A stretch of 64,000 nt of DNA from Bisporella sp. PMI_857 (lineage: Eukaryota > Ascomycota > Leotiomycetes > Helotiales > Helotiaceae). The stretch is from positions 636,151 to 700,150 of the forward strand of contig JAJSPD010000024.1 of NCBI GenBank assembly GCA_021307315.1. The letters run 5' to 3'. This document shows, piece after piece, positions 47,329 to 58,573 of the stretch. The notes beneath the pieces were generated by a model that saw nothing but the letters and a program-made list of their open reading frames with translations, did not search any database and was not told the origin of the DNA. The translations under genes and the position numbers were made by a program. Position 1 is the first letter of the stretch. Each line of letters opens with the position of its first letter.

Positions 47329-50300
47329 ATGGTAAGCTCATCTGCCCTCTACCTAGTTTTCATCCATTAACCAATACACGTAGGTCTTATTCAAGCGCAA
47401 GCCAGTTCAATATGTGAACAGACCTATAATTGAGCGGGATGACCAGGAGGTAAGGCTACCAGACTTCATGGACCGCCATGCAGGGGCTTACATGTGGAAA
47501 AGGTGTGGCACATTCCGCAGACCGGCGAAATATTCATAGAATATGAACAATACCTGGCTAGGTAAGGAACTCCGCGCTATTTAGGTCTCGTGAGGTTAAC
47601 ATAACCCAGGATGGACTTTTACAAGCAGGTTAGCTAGAATACAACCAACACCCTTCTACACCATGTTTTACTTACACTAATAGCGCCGCTTCATCTGCCA
47701 GATCACTGGTCACTCAGGTCTATCATTTTTCGAGGCATTGAAAAGCGAGGTACGGATACACAAGTGGGGTCAATGCCGGAGCAAAGAGCTAACTTCGTTA
47801 TAGCTGGCAGGCGCACAAGAAGTTGAGGAAGCTTTTCCGGAAGCGCTGAAAGGTCCAATCCTCCGACGAGTACAATTTCAAACCATTTCTCGAATAGATA
47901 CACTTGTCGACCTCATCTATGAAGAATACCGGGCCGACTATTATCCTGGAGAGGCAGTGACAGTACATGTACTTACAGGAGAACGACTTACTGGAATTGT
48001 GAGGGACAAGACTAGATTCGGAGCCACAAAGCTACCGGATGGTTCGCTGGGCGCCCCCTTTTCACGATACTTTGTAAGCCTTGACAACCGGCCTACAGAA
48101 GAAGCAGTGGTGGACGACGCGCATATCACCCGGGACCGCAAAATCTTTACCAAGCAAGTTCTTCGGTCATTTATCAAGAAGACAGTCACTCGAGAAGCGT
48201 GGACAGGTGCGCCTTGGCTGGTAAAGCACGATGTCGCGGCACAATACCACATCGACACCCGCGTGCCTCCGCATCTGCGTTATGAGAGCAAGGCTGCGGA
48301 ACGGAAAGCAAATCAACAGCAAAAGAAGACCACAGCTACAGCCCCTGACTATGATGGAATGGTAGGAAGTTTCCCTGGGAACACGAATGGTCAAGGTCGA
48401 CTTCCCGAGCTGAAGCCCGCACCCAAGAGCCATAAGAGCAAACTGCACCAAGGCCATGCTAAGAGTAAGCAGCCGCCATCTTTGAATCCTGCTCCAACCT
48501 TTTCTATTCATCAACCTCCTCCTCTCTCTACATTTCATCATCCTCCACCTTTTGTATCTCACACATTTGAAGCACATGGTCCACTTGTTCCTAAAGGAGG
48601 CCCACAATTCGCTACATTTCATCCTAATGGCCCCTTTGCCTTTGCACCGTTGGCATCAATGCCTCCCGTACCTCCACCACCTCCTCCGATCAAGTACCCG
48701 ATAGACGATTTAGAGGTTGCCCCACGACACAATGGACCAAAGAGACCAGACCTGAAATACTTCTCTCAAGAAATACCTCTCGATGTATCCACATTACGCA
48801 AACGGCCACAAGGAAATGATATTTTGATGAAGTCTGTTGGACCACTGCTCGAATGCTGGGATACGCTGAACGTTTATTGCGAGATCTTCAAATTGGATTC
48901 ATTCACGTTGGATGACTTTGCAGAAGCTATGAAAATTTCAACGGATGATATTGAGTGCGAACTCTTTGTTGAGGCGCATTGTGCTGCTTTGAAGATTTTG
49001 GTCGACTCAGAACCAGAGGGAGGGAAAGTCCAGATTCAGTTGCCTGAAATCGATGACGAAGACGATGAAGATGATTCCGAAGAAGAGGCTACTCCAGAGC
49101 CAACTCCAGAGCCGGAGCCAAAGCCCAAACGTGCGACGAGAAGCAGTTTAGCAAAAGCCGAGGCGGCTGCTCTACAAGCACCCCCAGAGCCTGTGAAGGA
49201 GCCCACTCCTGAACCGAAAAGCACGCATCGCGCTGCGGAAATGCAGGCTGAGATGAACTGGATTGATCGGCTACGGAAGCGTGACTTCAAAAATGGTGGC
49301 TGGCAAATCATTATAATTGGTTTGCTGTATCAATTATCCAAGAACCCGCGCCGGACAGACGCTTGTGAAGAATTATTAAAGGAACTTGCGCCATTAGATA
49401 TGGAGCCAACGTTAGAGACTGCTCGCATCCAGTACTCCAACCTCGATGTGAACCTGCGTATTCAGGCATTGCAAATTGTTTGCATGCTCGCTGCAGAGAC
49501 AAAGGCAGCACGTGGCTACATGGAACAGTGTAGTGAGGAGATGACAGTTCTACGGAAAGAAAAGATCAAGTGGCAGCGAGACAAGAAGATCTAGTAAGTG
49601 TGTTCATTTTCGCGATTTCTATGGTACTAACTTTTACAAAGTGCCGAGGAGCTTCGTCTGCTCAATGAAGAACGCAAGATTCAATTACCAGCAAATACAC
49701 CTCCATCTCCTGTTCCTGAGACCAAGTCGGTTAATGGCGATGTGAAGATGACCGATGTCGAGGAAGAAATCCATGATTCCGAGGAAATCGTAGACACTGA
49801 TGAAGGTCCTCATCAAGGCAGATCGCTTCGTCGTGGTCAGTATCGAAATGCGGAACGAAAGCGACGTCGTGAAGCAGAGCAAGAAAGGAAGGAGAAAGCC
49901 GAGGCAGAAGCCAAGGTGCCTAAACAGACAAAGCAATTTACGAAGCTCTTGAAGGACATTTCTAAGAAGCAAGCGCAAATTGCGGAGTGCGAAGAGGAAA
50001 TTGCTATTTTAGACAATGACCTACGAGAAGCAGATTGCCCACGAACTCGCGTCCTTGGCAAGGATAGGTTCTGGAATCGTTATTACTGGTTCGAGCGCAA
50101 CGGCATGCCATACGCTGGACTTCCTAATAGCTCGACCGCGGACGCCGGTTATGCAAATGGTTGTATTTGGGTCCAGGGTCCTGACGATATCGAGCGGGAA
50201 GGTTACATTGAAATGCGGCCTGAATGGCAGCATGAGTATAGGATGAAGTTTAATATGACGGTTCCGGAACGGAAGATGTTGGAAGAGGGTACGACGCACG

Positions 50301-50740
50301 TGTTCACAGCAGTTCAGTGGGGTTATTTCGACGACACAGCAGCACTCGATGGCCTAATTGGATGGCTCGACCCTCGTGGCCTCAACGAGATGAAACTCAA
50401 AAAAGAGCTTCTTCTATACCGCGATAGAATCGCTCGCAACATGGACAAGCGCAAGGCATATCTGAACCCAGCAGATGATGCGGAGGATAAGTCAGCAGAG
50501 TCTGGAAAGCGCATGTCAACACGCAAGAAGGAGGTTCAGGTTGAACTGCCTGCTCAAAAGTGCCTCGCCTGGCGCAACAACACAGCTCTGGATGAGCTAG
50601 GCCATTTACATTCTGACCAGCCGCGGGCACGTAAACCAGCCAAAAGGGTTGCAGCCTCAACTGTAGTCATTGAAGAGCCGGTCCCAGTCAAAAACGAAGG
50701 CAAAGGAGCGAAGAAAGAAAAGAAGGGTGCAGGACGTTAA
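47329..50740 (+). CDS. ITC1: ISW2 chromatin-remodelling complex subunit (WAC-DDT-WHIM)
   Basis: Seven coding exons: 47329-47331 (only the ATG), 47384-47449, 47503-47561, 47610-47628, 47684-47749, 47804-49593 and 49642-50740, giving 1033 residues. The N-terminal WAC domain begins MVLFKRKPVQYV and includes EYEQYLARMDFYKQRRFICQ and CQITGHSGLSFFEAL. A proline-rich linker follows. The DDT domain (about residues 375-435) reads LLECWDTLNVYCEIF, then FTLDDFAEAMKI. WHIM motifs lie further on (RDFKNGGWQIIIIGLLYQL; DLREADCPRTRVLGKDRFWNRYYWFERNGMP). This is the Acf1/Itc1 partner of the ISWI ATPase that positions nucleosomes. Acidic stretches (DDEDDEDDSEEE) and a basic C-terminus (KKEKKGAGR) complete it. 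Confidence 0.93.
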
Positions 50741-51906
50741 GGTGCCCGCTATGAGTCCTGAATGAAAGATGGCATGCTACCATATATGATGGATATGAAG
50801 GTGAAAGTGTTTTGTGATATTTGGAAGCAAGGCGTACTGGGAGATCATGACCTGGCGTTACGGTTTCAAAAGGGATGCATAGCGTGAGTTGTCCTATATA
50901 AGACTTGCGAATACCTCTATAATGAGGCTGTCACTTAGACTATTAGGTGCGGGTGTGGGATCTGTAGAGAACAGATGCAAAACAGATGCAAAATAGAAGA
51001 CAAGACATTTGTAAGCCTAGCATTTGTGTACAGATGTCCATCCTAGGGAGGACATGAATCTTCCCAGTCGCCAGCAGAGGCGTTTACAATGAGTGATTAA
51101 ATCCGATAGTTGTTCTAATGATTCTGAATTTCACCAGCTTTAAGCTGCTTCAGGTACGGCATCTTCCACCACAATTACATTGAGTCGGCATTTCCGGAGC
51201 CCGTTCCCGCAACGCCTGGGGTCTAGGGTCTATGACAGCTTCATTATGCGAAAATTGGCCATATTCCTAAGGTATCAATTTTCGACTTAAATGCTCCTTC
51301 TCGTGACTAATATAATTCAGTTCAATGTCGGCCTCTGGGGTTTACCAAACTCCGATCAAACCATGGAGCAAGCACGCACTGCGACTAAGAACTTAAAGGC
51401 TAAGCTTCTAACGTCTATCTCGTGTCGCATTCGCTTGACATTGCCACAAAAGTAACACGGCTTGCAGTTCTGTGCCTGCTCGTCCGCCCCTCAATACAAT
51501 CAAACCCGTTCCTGAGAAAAGACCGAATTGGATAAGGTTGGTCACACAAAATCCGCAATTCCTCGAAAGATATATCAGCGACGAGGGGATCGGAATAGAG
51601 ATGAGCATTGGCAACGGCCAGCACTGGAAAATGCCCCCAGTGGCTATCTAACTTTCAGAGTTGACGTATATTATCTATCTATTGGCATTTTTAGTGCTGC
51701 CTAATGAAAATATCTATGCTCGGCGTCGTCACGGATTTAAACCTCGTAAGGCGTATCTGCCGGTTTAAAACGGTCCACAATTAGCCATAAATGTGGTCCC
51801 ATAACCCCCTAGTAGACTACGCCTTCTAGTGGGTTACAGCGCAACGCGCGATTTTCTCTTGGCGGCAACAACACCTTGATTCAATCAACAATATCTCATC
51901 ACCACC
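50741..51906. other. Intergenic boundary between gene-rich core and decayed region
   Basis: About 1.17 kb. Its right end (about 51730-51900) is AT-rich and may include the left end of the pogo element that follows, but no clear terminal inverted repeat could be paired because the other end is missing. Confidence 0.4.
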
Positions 51907-52438
51907 ATGGCTAAATTAGATTTGGAGGAAGAGAATCGAATCCGTACGGTTATAGCTATTATTGAAAAAAATCCCTATGTCAATCGAGCAAAGTTGTGTC
52001 GAATACACCGCGTTCATAAAGGCCGACGCTTGAAGGGTGTGTCAAACGCTCGCACCGCTGGAGGCCACAACAAGCGTCTAAATACTACCCAGAATGAAGG
52101 ATTTAAAAGGTTTATATCATACCTAATTAAAATAGGTCAAAATCCTACCTTAAATGAGCTACGTTACGAGGCAAATTGGATTCTACAGCATAGTGGCGAC
52201 AATCACGGTGTTTCTACAGCATGAGCAAAACGATAGCTTACACGTAAGAACGAGTGGTTTAAAAGCCAACGTGCAAAGACTATTGCTTTTAAAAAGAAAG
52301 CTGTTTATACGAGAAAGAATCTAGAGAATCATTTCTTTGAATTTGAATTTGCTATTGCAAAATGGAAAGTTCTACAGAACGATATCTACAATATAGACAA
52401 AACGAGCTTCCGAATTGGCTGTTTTGAACGAAAGTATA
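51907..52438 (+). pseudogene. Pogo-type transposase fragment, truncated by the LTR element
   Basis: Starts MAKLDLEEENRIRTVIAII with a helix-turn-helix segment. A CENP-B-like region follows (QNPTLNELRYEANWIL), then NEWFKSQRAKTIAF and the pre-DDE block AKWKVLQNDIYNIDKTSFRIG. Two stops follow the STA segment (52222-52224, TGA; shortly after, TAG), each where a Trp codon is expected, so TGG-to-TGA and TGG-to-TAG. The frame continues through both to 52438, where the LTR begins in the middle of the catalytic domain; the rest is absent from this window. It is a different subfamily from the 5.5-kb element. Confidence 0.8.
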
Positions 52439-52792
52439 TGTTACGGTCCTATTGGCTGATCCAATATAGATAGAAGATCTTGGTCCGGGGTTTGTTGGTC
52501 TGGAGAGAAGTAGGTATATCACATATAAGACTAGATCCCAATAACAAGTATACTATTGAAGAATACTATTTGAGTTGAGCACGAAGCTCCTATCTACGGG
52601 GAAAGCTATCTACTTATATAGGGCTTCGTGGGGTTGGATCATTGCAGAAACCATGATCCAGTTGGCTCATGGATCATAGCATGATCCATGATCCATCACG
52701 TGACCTTTCCATCCCAGGGGTTCTCTGTGTAAGCCAAGCTTACCGAGCCTCAGGCCCCTAAGGCATAAGTCCTGTTAGCGATGCGCGTAACA
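52439..52792 (-). repeat. 3' LTR
   Basis: 354 bp, appearing identical to 58574-58927 on direct comparison. Contains a TATA-like ATATAAG on the minus strand (52614-52620 region, also TATA-like on the plus strand), an 8-bp inverted repeat (52580-52587 with 52623-52630), repeated ATGATCCA/TGGATCAT units and a CACGTG. Confidence 0.96.
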
Positions 52793-52882
52793 CTATCCCC
52801 CGTCTAGGTTTAGCGTGTCCACATGCTTAAGTAGGTCAAGGAAATGTCGCTGGTGGCCGCATGGCCGTCCTTCCTTTCCATC

Positions 52883-53527
52883 ATGACAACCAAACGAAAC
52901 GCTGACTGTCTGGATTCTGAAGTGTCGCGAAAAGACATAGAAAGAAAAGATCTGAAAAGACGAATAATTCTGACTGGCGAAGAAATGATTCCGTGTACTG
53001 CTTGCGAGAAGAAACATGCTCGGGATAGGCGTCCCATACAGTGTATAAAGGCTGAGGGGTCAACTCGTTGCTCGGAATGCGTGAGACGAGCGCTCTCAGG
53101 GTGTGATGCTGGAGGTCCTGCTCCTAGAGACTGGGTGTCTCTGGACAAAGCGAAAGAAAAACTGGAAGAGGACGAGGCCAAGGCTGAGGAGGAAGCCGAG
53201 CTTCTGGCCGAGGCTGCTGCGAAGATTTCTGCTCGTATCAAAAGGATACGTACTCAGAAGAGGTTTCTTCGTACTCGTGAGAAAGAGATGTTGCGTCGTG
53301 GTCTGGCATCTCTGGATGAGCTCGATGCTCTGGAGGAGGAAGAGAGATTGGCTGCTGAGGCAGATCAAGGAAGTGAAAGCCAGGAGGCTCGCGCGGAACT
53401 TGTCCCTACAGGTTCCTTCGACCTTGATGCGTATACCTTTCCTTCTCCTGGGAACGTTTTCTGGGCGTCGCACCTGGAGCCCTTGGATATTGACGGTGGA
53501 ACTCCTCAAGCATCTCAGGGCAGTTGA
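52883..53527 (+). CDS. Antisense ORF in the retrotransposon: Cys-motif/coiled-coil protein
   Basis: Plus-strand frame starting MTTKRNADCLDSEVSRK, 214 residues (an in-frame upstream Met at 52844 is possible), opposite in direction to gag-pol. It lies just inside the 3' LTR and runs 122 bp into the pol 3' end. Residues about 30-75 hold a six-cysteine motif, spacing C-x2-C-x12-C-x8-C-x2-C-x7-C (CTAC, QC, CSEC, GCD), resembling the DUF3716-type motif of fungal proteins found with transposable elements. A highly charged helical region follows (EEDEAKAEEEAELLAEAAAK, then KRFLRTREKEMLRRGLASLDE) predicted to form a coiled coil. The C-terminus is short and acidic. Codon pattern and composition argue for a real protein rather than a shadow. 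Its function is unknown. The DUF match is from memory. Confidence 0.68.
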   Translation: MTTKRNADCLDSEVSRKDIERKDLKRRIILTGEEMIPCTACEKKHARDRRPIQCIKAEGSTRCSECVRRALSGCDAGGPAPRDWVSLDKAKEKLEEDEAKAEEEAELLAEAAAKISARIKRIRTQKRFLRTREKEMLRRGLASLDELDALEEEERLAAEADQGSESQEARAELVPTGSFDLDAYTFPSPGNVFWASHLEPLDIDGGTPQASQGS

Positions 53528-56500
53528 GGTGTCCTCTTGGTTCCCATGTGTTTTCCGAATCTGGGTAATTCAACCATTTGATCAAATACTTTGGTTTGCC
53601 TCTGACATACTTGTAGTCTAAGATCCTTTCTACTTCGTATTCAGATTCTGGGTTGACTGGTTCAATTTCCGTGTGTGGAGCTGGTGGTGCTCCTTCGGGT
53701 GCTGGTTCAATGAGTATGGCGGGAAAAACTGGGTGTATGTTCATGGTCTTGGGAAGATGGAGTTCGAATGCATTTGGTCCTGCAACTCGTTTGATTTTGA
53801 ATGGTCCCAACTTCTTGTGATCCAGTTTGTCGCTTGGTCTCTTGGTCTTGATGTTTTTTCTCACAAGATAGACCTTATCCCCCTTCTCAAGGTGTGGTGT
53901 CTCACCATGCCTACGGTTGTAGTACTCCGCAGATCTTTGGCTGAGAAACTTGATGTCTTCGGCTAGCTGCAAGTGCAGTGCCTGAAGTTGTTCGACTTTA
54001 ACCATTGCAAGCTGTGAATGTGCCCTATCCTTGCCTGGTTCGTGATATGCTTTTGGCTCGTAGCCATAGTTGGCATAGAATGGTGATACCTTTGTTGTTT
54101 CATTGATTGCGCTGTTGTATGCGAACTGTGCAAGTGGTAATAGCTCTACCCAATTGTCTTGCTTGTAGTTCACATAGCATCTGAGGTATGCTTCCATTGT
54201 TTGGTTGGCTCGTTCTGCCTGTCCATTGGTTTGTGGGTGAAAGCTTGTTGATAATTTTCTCTTGATTCCCATGAGTGTAGTGAGCGTTGTCCAGAACTTG
54301 GATGTGAAGAGCTTGTCTCTATCCGATATGATTTCCGTGGGGGTTCCATGGTTGGCGACCACGACTCTGAGGAATGTGTAGGCAAGATCCTCTGCTGTGC
54401 TGCTTTCCAAATATGGAATCATGTAACAATACTTTGTTAGTCTTTCCACAACTACCAATATTGAGTCATACCATTTTCCTGAGACTGGTTCTCTGGAGAG
54501 TGGTAACTTTACTACGAAGTCCCATGCGATAGACTTCCATGGCATGTCAGGTGTAGCCGGGGATTGCAGTTGTCCATAGGGAGCATGGCGTGAAGCCTTG
54601 TTCCGGATGCACGTGTCGCATTCAGTGACTACCTTGGTGACCATTTTCCTCATTCCTGGAAAGTAGTAATCTCTGGAGATCCTGTCCAACGTTTTGGTGA
54701 TCCCCTGATGTCCATGAGCTGGTAATCCATGTTGTTCCATCACAAATGTCGTTCTCATTGTGCTTGGGACATATATCTTTCCTTGATATCTTAGGATTCC
54801 TGATTCATCCTTGGTGAATCCTTGCTCTGTTCCTTGGAGAGCTCTTGTTGCTATGAGATCCTTCTCATAGGCCTGGGGAAACCCTGAGTCCTCGACTCGG
54901 TGTTCTACCCTTGTCATCAAGAATAATTCTCCTTTGTTGAATACCAACGAGTCTCCGTCTTGTTTTAATACTGCGTGATTGACATGTGTTTTGTTAGAGA
55001 GGTATTCCGGTTTCCTGCTCAGAGCGTCTGCTCTAGCATTTTCAGTTCCTTTGACATATGAAATCCTGAAGTTGTATGAAGCGAGTGTTTCTGACCATCT
55101 GACTTGACGACGGTTCAGTTCTTTAGTGGTGGTGAAAGCAACGAGATTCTTGTGGTCTGTAAGCACTTGTACCTGGTATTTGGATCCTTCCAAGTACACT
55201 CTCCATTCTCGGAAAGCATCAACGATCGCGAGTAGTTCTTTGTCGTGTATTTCGTAATTGAGTTCTGCTGATGTGAATTTCCGTGAATGAAATGCCGTTG
55301 GTTGCTATTTCCCTTCTGCGTTGGGTTGGCTGAGCACAGCGCCCAAAGCGTAATCTGATGCATCGGTTTCCACTGTAATTTCTTTTTCTGGATCGAAGGC
55401 AATAAGTACAGGTGCGGTGGTGAAGGCCTGCTTCAATGCGTCAAATGCATCCTGTGCTTCCTGACTCCACTCAAAGGCAACGTCCTTTTTTGTGAGTCGG
55501 GTAAGCGGAGTAGCTAATTCCGAGTATCCCTTGATAAATCTTCGATAGAAATTGGCGAATCCCACAAATGATTGTACGTCCTTGACGCATGTTGGGGTAT
55601 TCCATTCCAAAATGGGTGCAATCTTTGCTGGGTCCATCTTGATTCCTTCTGTGGAGATCACATATCCCAAGAATGTGACTTCCTGGACTCCAAACCTACA
55701 CTTTGATAGTTTGACTCTTAGGTTGGTGTCCTGCAGTACTTGCATGACTGCCTTGACATCTTTCTCGTGATCTTCTGGCCTTGCCGAGTAGATCAAGATG
55801 TCGTCCAAGTAACATATACACGTGATGTCCAAAAAGGGCATAAGAATGTTGTTGATCAGTCTTTGGAAGGTGGCTGGGGCGTTGGTGAGTCCCATCGGCA
55901 TGGCTGTAAACTCATAATGCCCATACCGGGTTCTGAAGGCTGTCTTCCATTCTTCTCCTGCCTTGATCCTTACGCTGTAGTAGGCGTCTCTTAGATCAAG
56001 CTGCGTGAATATCTTGGCTCCTTGCAGGCGATCTCTCATCTCGTCTGCTCTAGGTAATGCGTACCTGTCCTTGATTGTCATGTCGTTCAACTTTCTGTAG
56101 TCGACACACAATCTTTTCGTCCCGTCTGGCTTGGGTACGAATAACACCGAAGCTCCTGCTGGCGATGTTGACTCTCTGATGATCCCTTTCTTTAGACCAT
56201 CGTCTATAAACTTCCTGAGCGTCCTCAAGTCGTCTTCGGATAATGAGTATATGGGTCCACTTGGAGGCGCTGCTCCGTCGACGAGTGGTATCTCATGATC
56301 CCATGGCTTATGTTCCGGCAAGGCCTCGGGTCCTTGTTCTTCCGAAAATAACCCCTTGAACTCTTCATATTCTGAGGGCAATTCCCTAATATGTGATCCC
56401 ATGTCTTGGTGATCTGGCTCTCTTGAAGAAGTGGCGCAAACTTCCTTCTGGCTCTGGTCGAGTTCTTTTGTTTGTGTTCCTTTGTCTTTGCCCTTGATCC

Positions 56501-58532
56501 ACATTGTCGTTAGTGGTTGTGGCCTGACAACACACTGGCATCTGTCAAAGACGAGCTGTCTTGTTTGCCAATTGATCGTTGGGTTATGCTCTGTGATCCA
56601 TGGCATTCCCAAAATGATCTCATGCCGCCCAATCTGGGTGACGTCTAATTGTAACCATTCCATATGGTCACCTGTGTCCATTCGGAGTCTTGTGGTCTCA
56701 ATATCCACAAGTCCATCCCTGTATGAGGCGTCCGTGCCGTCTGCTACAGTGAGGGTGTATGGCGTGTTCTTGACCTGTGTGGATATGCCAAAGTGTTTGA
56801 TGACGTCTGGGGATATGAAGTTTCCTGTGGCTCCAGAGTCAATCATGGCTGTTAATTTGTTTTTTCCTAGTCTGACATTGGTGGATAGCTGTCCCGTGCT
56901 CCCGAATGTGCATAGTTCTTTTTTGTCTTTCTCCTCATTGTCCTCGAGGAGTACCATCCGTTTCCGTTTGGGAAAGTGGCTTGCCTGCTTGGCATCAAGA
57001 TGGTATAAGCAGTGGTCTGTGTAGCATGCGGTCCAATGGAGGGTTCCGTGCTGTGGGTGTCTGTGGTGTGCTGCATTATTTCTTTCGGATTCGTCAACTG
57101 TTCCGGCTGCAAGCATGGCTTCCCATCTGGCACGATCCTTGGCTCTCCCTTCTTGCCTATGCGCTTCCAACTTGGCTCTTTCTTTGAGAATTTCCTGGTT
57201 GATGATCTCAATTCGCCGCTCCGGCGTCAGCTCTTCTGGTTCTGCTACCGTATATCCTCTGGAAGGTGCTTTTGAATCGTTCATATCTACCCTGGACAAG
57301 GCTTTGTGGAGTTCTTCTTCCTCTTCTTCCGAGATGTGGAGGAGCTTGTTGAGTTCTTGTCCAATGTCCCATTCTTCGTCGGATTCCGATTCAATGGCTG
57401 CGCCGTCTACCTGGGATAGGAATTCTCCCATGGTCTTGCAGCTTTCTTCCCATTCGCTGTCCTCATCATAGTGGCAGCCTGGGCATTTGTCCTTCCATGA
57501 TGCACTGCATGCCATTCCACACTTGTTGCAATGCGTCTCAAGCTGTGTATGGACTTTCTGTTGTTCCAGTTCTTCTTCTGTTGGCTTGGCTTCCAGGACT
57601 GCGATTTCCTTTCTTCCTGAGGTCTTGCCGTTGTATCCTCCCCTACCCGTGCTGTTGAGTTGTTTCTTGCCCTTCCAAGATTGCTGCGTCTTGCGATGAG
57701 AACTGGCCATGTGGCCCGGAAGGCCACATTCGAAACACAAGTTCTTGTCTCTACGCCGTTGCATTTCCTCCTTGGATAGGCTAGACTTTTGTTTGGGCTT
57801 CCCTTGGAACGCGTCCAGTTCCATAGGTGAATGGTAACGGGGTTTCTGGGGGTGTTGTTTCTTACTGAACCCTAAAGAGTATTGCCCTCTTCTTTCCATG
57901 CGTCTTTCATACAGTCTGGTGTCAATTTCAATTGCCTTATCTTTCATTTCGGTGAGGGTTTGTGGTCTTCCTCCCCTGACAATATCATCCTTGACTTCTT
58001 CCTTAAGTCCTTTGTAGTAGAGCGCTCTGAGGGGTTTATCTTCCCAATCCACCTTGCCTGCTAGCAGCTCAAACCTTCCTGTATACTCCGTGACACTGGT
58101 GAGTTGCTTGCATGATTGAATGTCTCTTTCCGCACGTATTTCTTCATCAGTGTTTCCAAACATGCGTGTGAGCTGACTGACATATTCATCATGACTGTCG
58201 AAAATAGCATTAGTCTCATCTTCTCTCTTGTCATGTGAGTAGGCTAGGTAGTCTTTGAGGTGAGTGGAGATCCAGTCATAGGCTGTTCCGGTTAGATAGG
58301 ACACAGCCCATAGAACGATTTGTTCCTGGGATCCAAAAGATAAAGGGTTCATGCGAATATAGATTTCGCATTGGGATACATATGCGCGTAGCTCCTTGCG
58401 ATTGCCATCAAAGGTTTTAGGTTCGTGGACCTTGGGTACCTTGATTTGCTGAGGTAGGTAGGTAGGTTGCGGAACCGGTGGCGAGGCATGTTCGCCCTTG
58501 GAGGTACGTGGGGTTGAACTGGTTGTCGACAT
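53406..58532 (-). CDS. Gag-pol polyprotein frame with one internal TAG
   Basis: A single 1709-codon frame, interrupted once by TAG at 55305-55307. Gag: ELRAYVSQCEIYIRMNP, then a zinc knuckle near 57700-57745 (CFECGLPGHMASSH) whose fourth ligand is His instead of Cys. Protease: MIDSGATGNFISPDVI. Reverse transcriptase: KPDGTKRLCVDYRKLND, QLDLRDAYYSVRI and ICYLDDILIYS. RNase H: VETDASDYALGAVLSQ, then the TAG, then IHDKELLAIVDAF. Integrase: HHCC (HGLPAHGHQG, CDTC) and DDE (WDFVVKLPLS; SDRDKLFTSKFW; QTNGQAERANQ). Chromodomain: EYEVERILDYKYVRGKPKYL. All active-site residues are present. The stop lies within RNase H, not at a gag-pol junction, so it is more likely a mutation than recoding. Its last 122 bp overlap the antisense ORF. 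Confidence 0.93.
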
Positions 58533-58573
58533 GGTATATGCGATATAGGTACTTCAAGACTCGGTGCTCAAAG

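Noticed and set aside
53103..53621. 172-codon plus-strand frame overlapping the antisense ORF
   Set aside because: It is an offset frame over the antisense ORF and pol, with biased Leu/Arg/Trp composition and no motif; a shadow.
56431..57024. 197-codon plus-strand frame inside the retrotransposon
   Set aside because: Antisense shadow of protease/gag; Ser/Cys/Trp-rich composition and no domain, unlike the ORF at 52883-53527.
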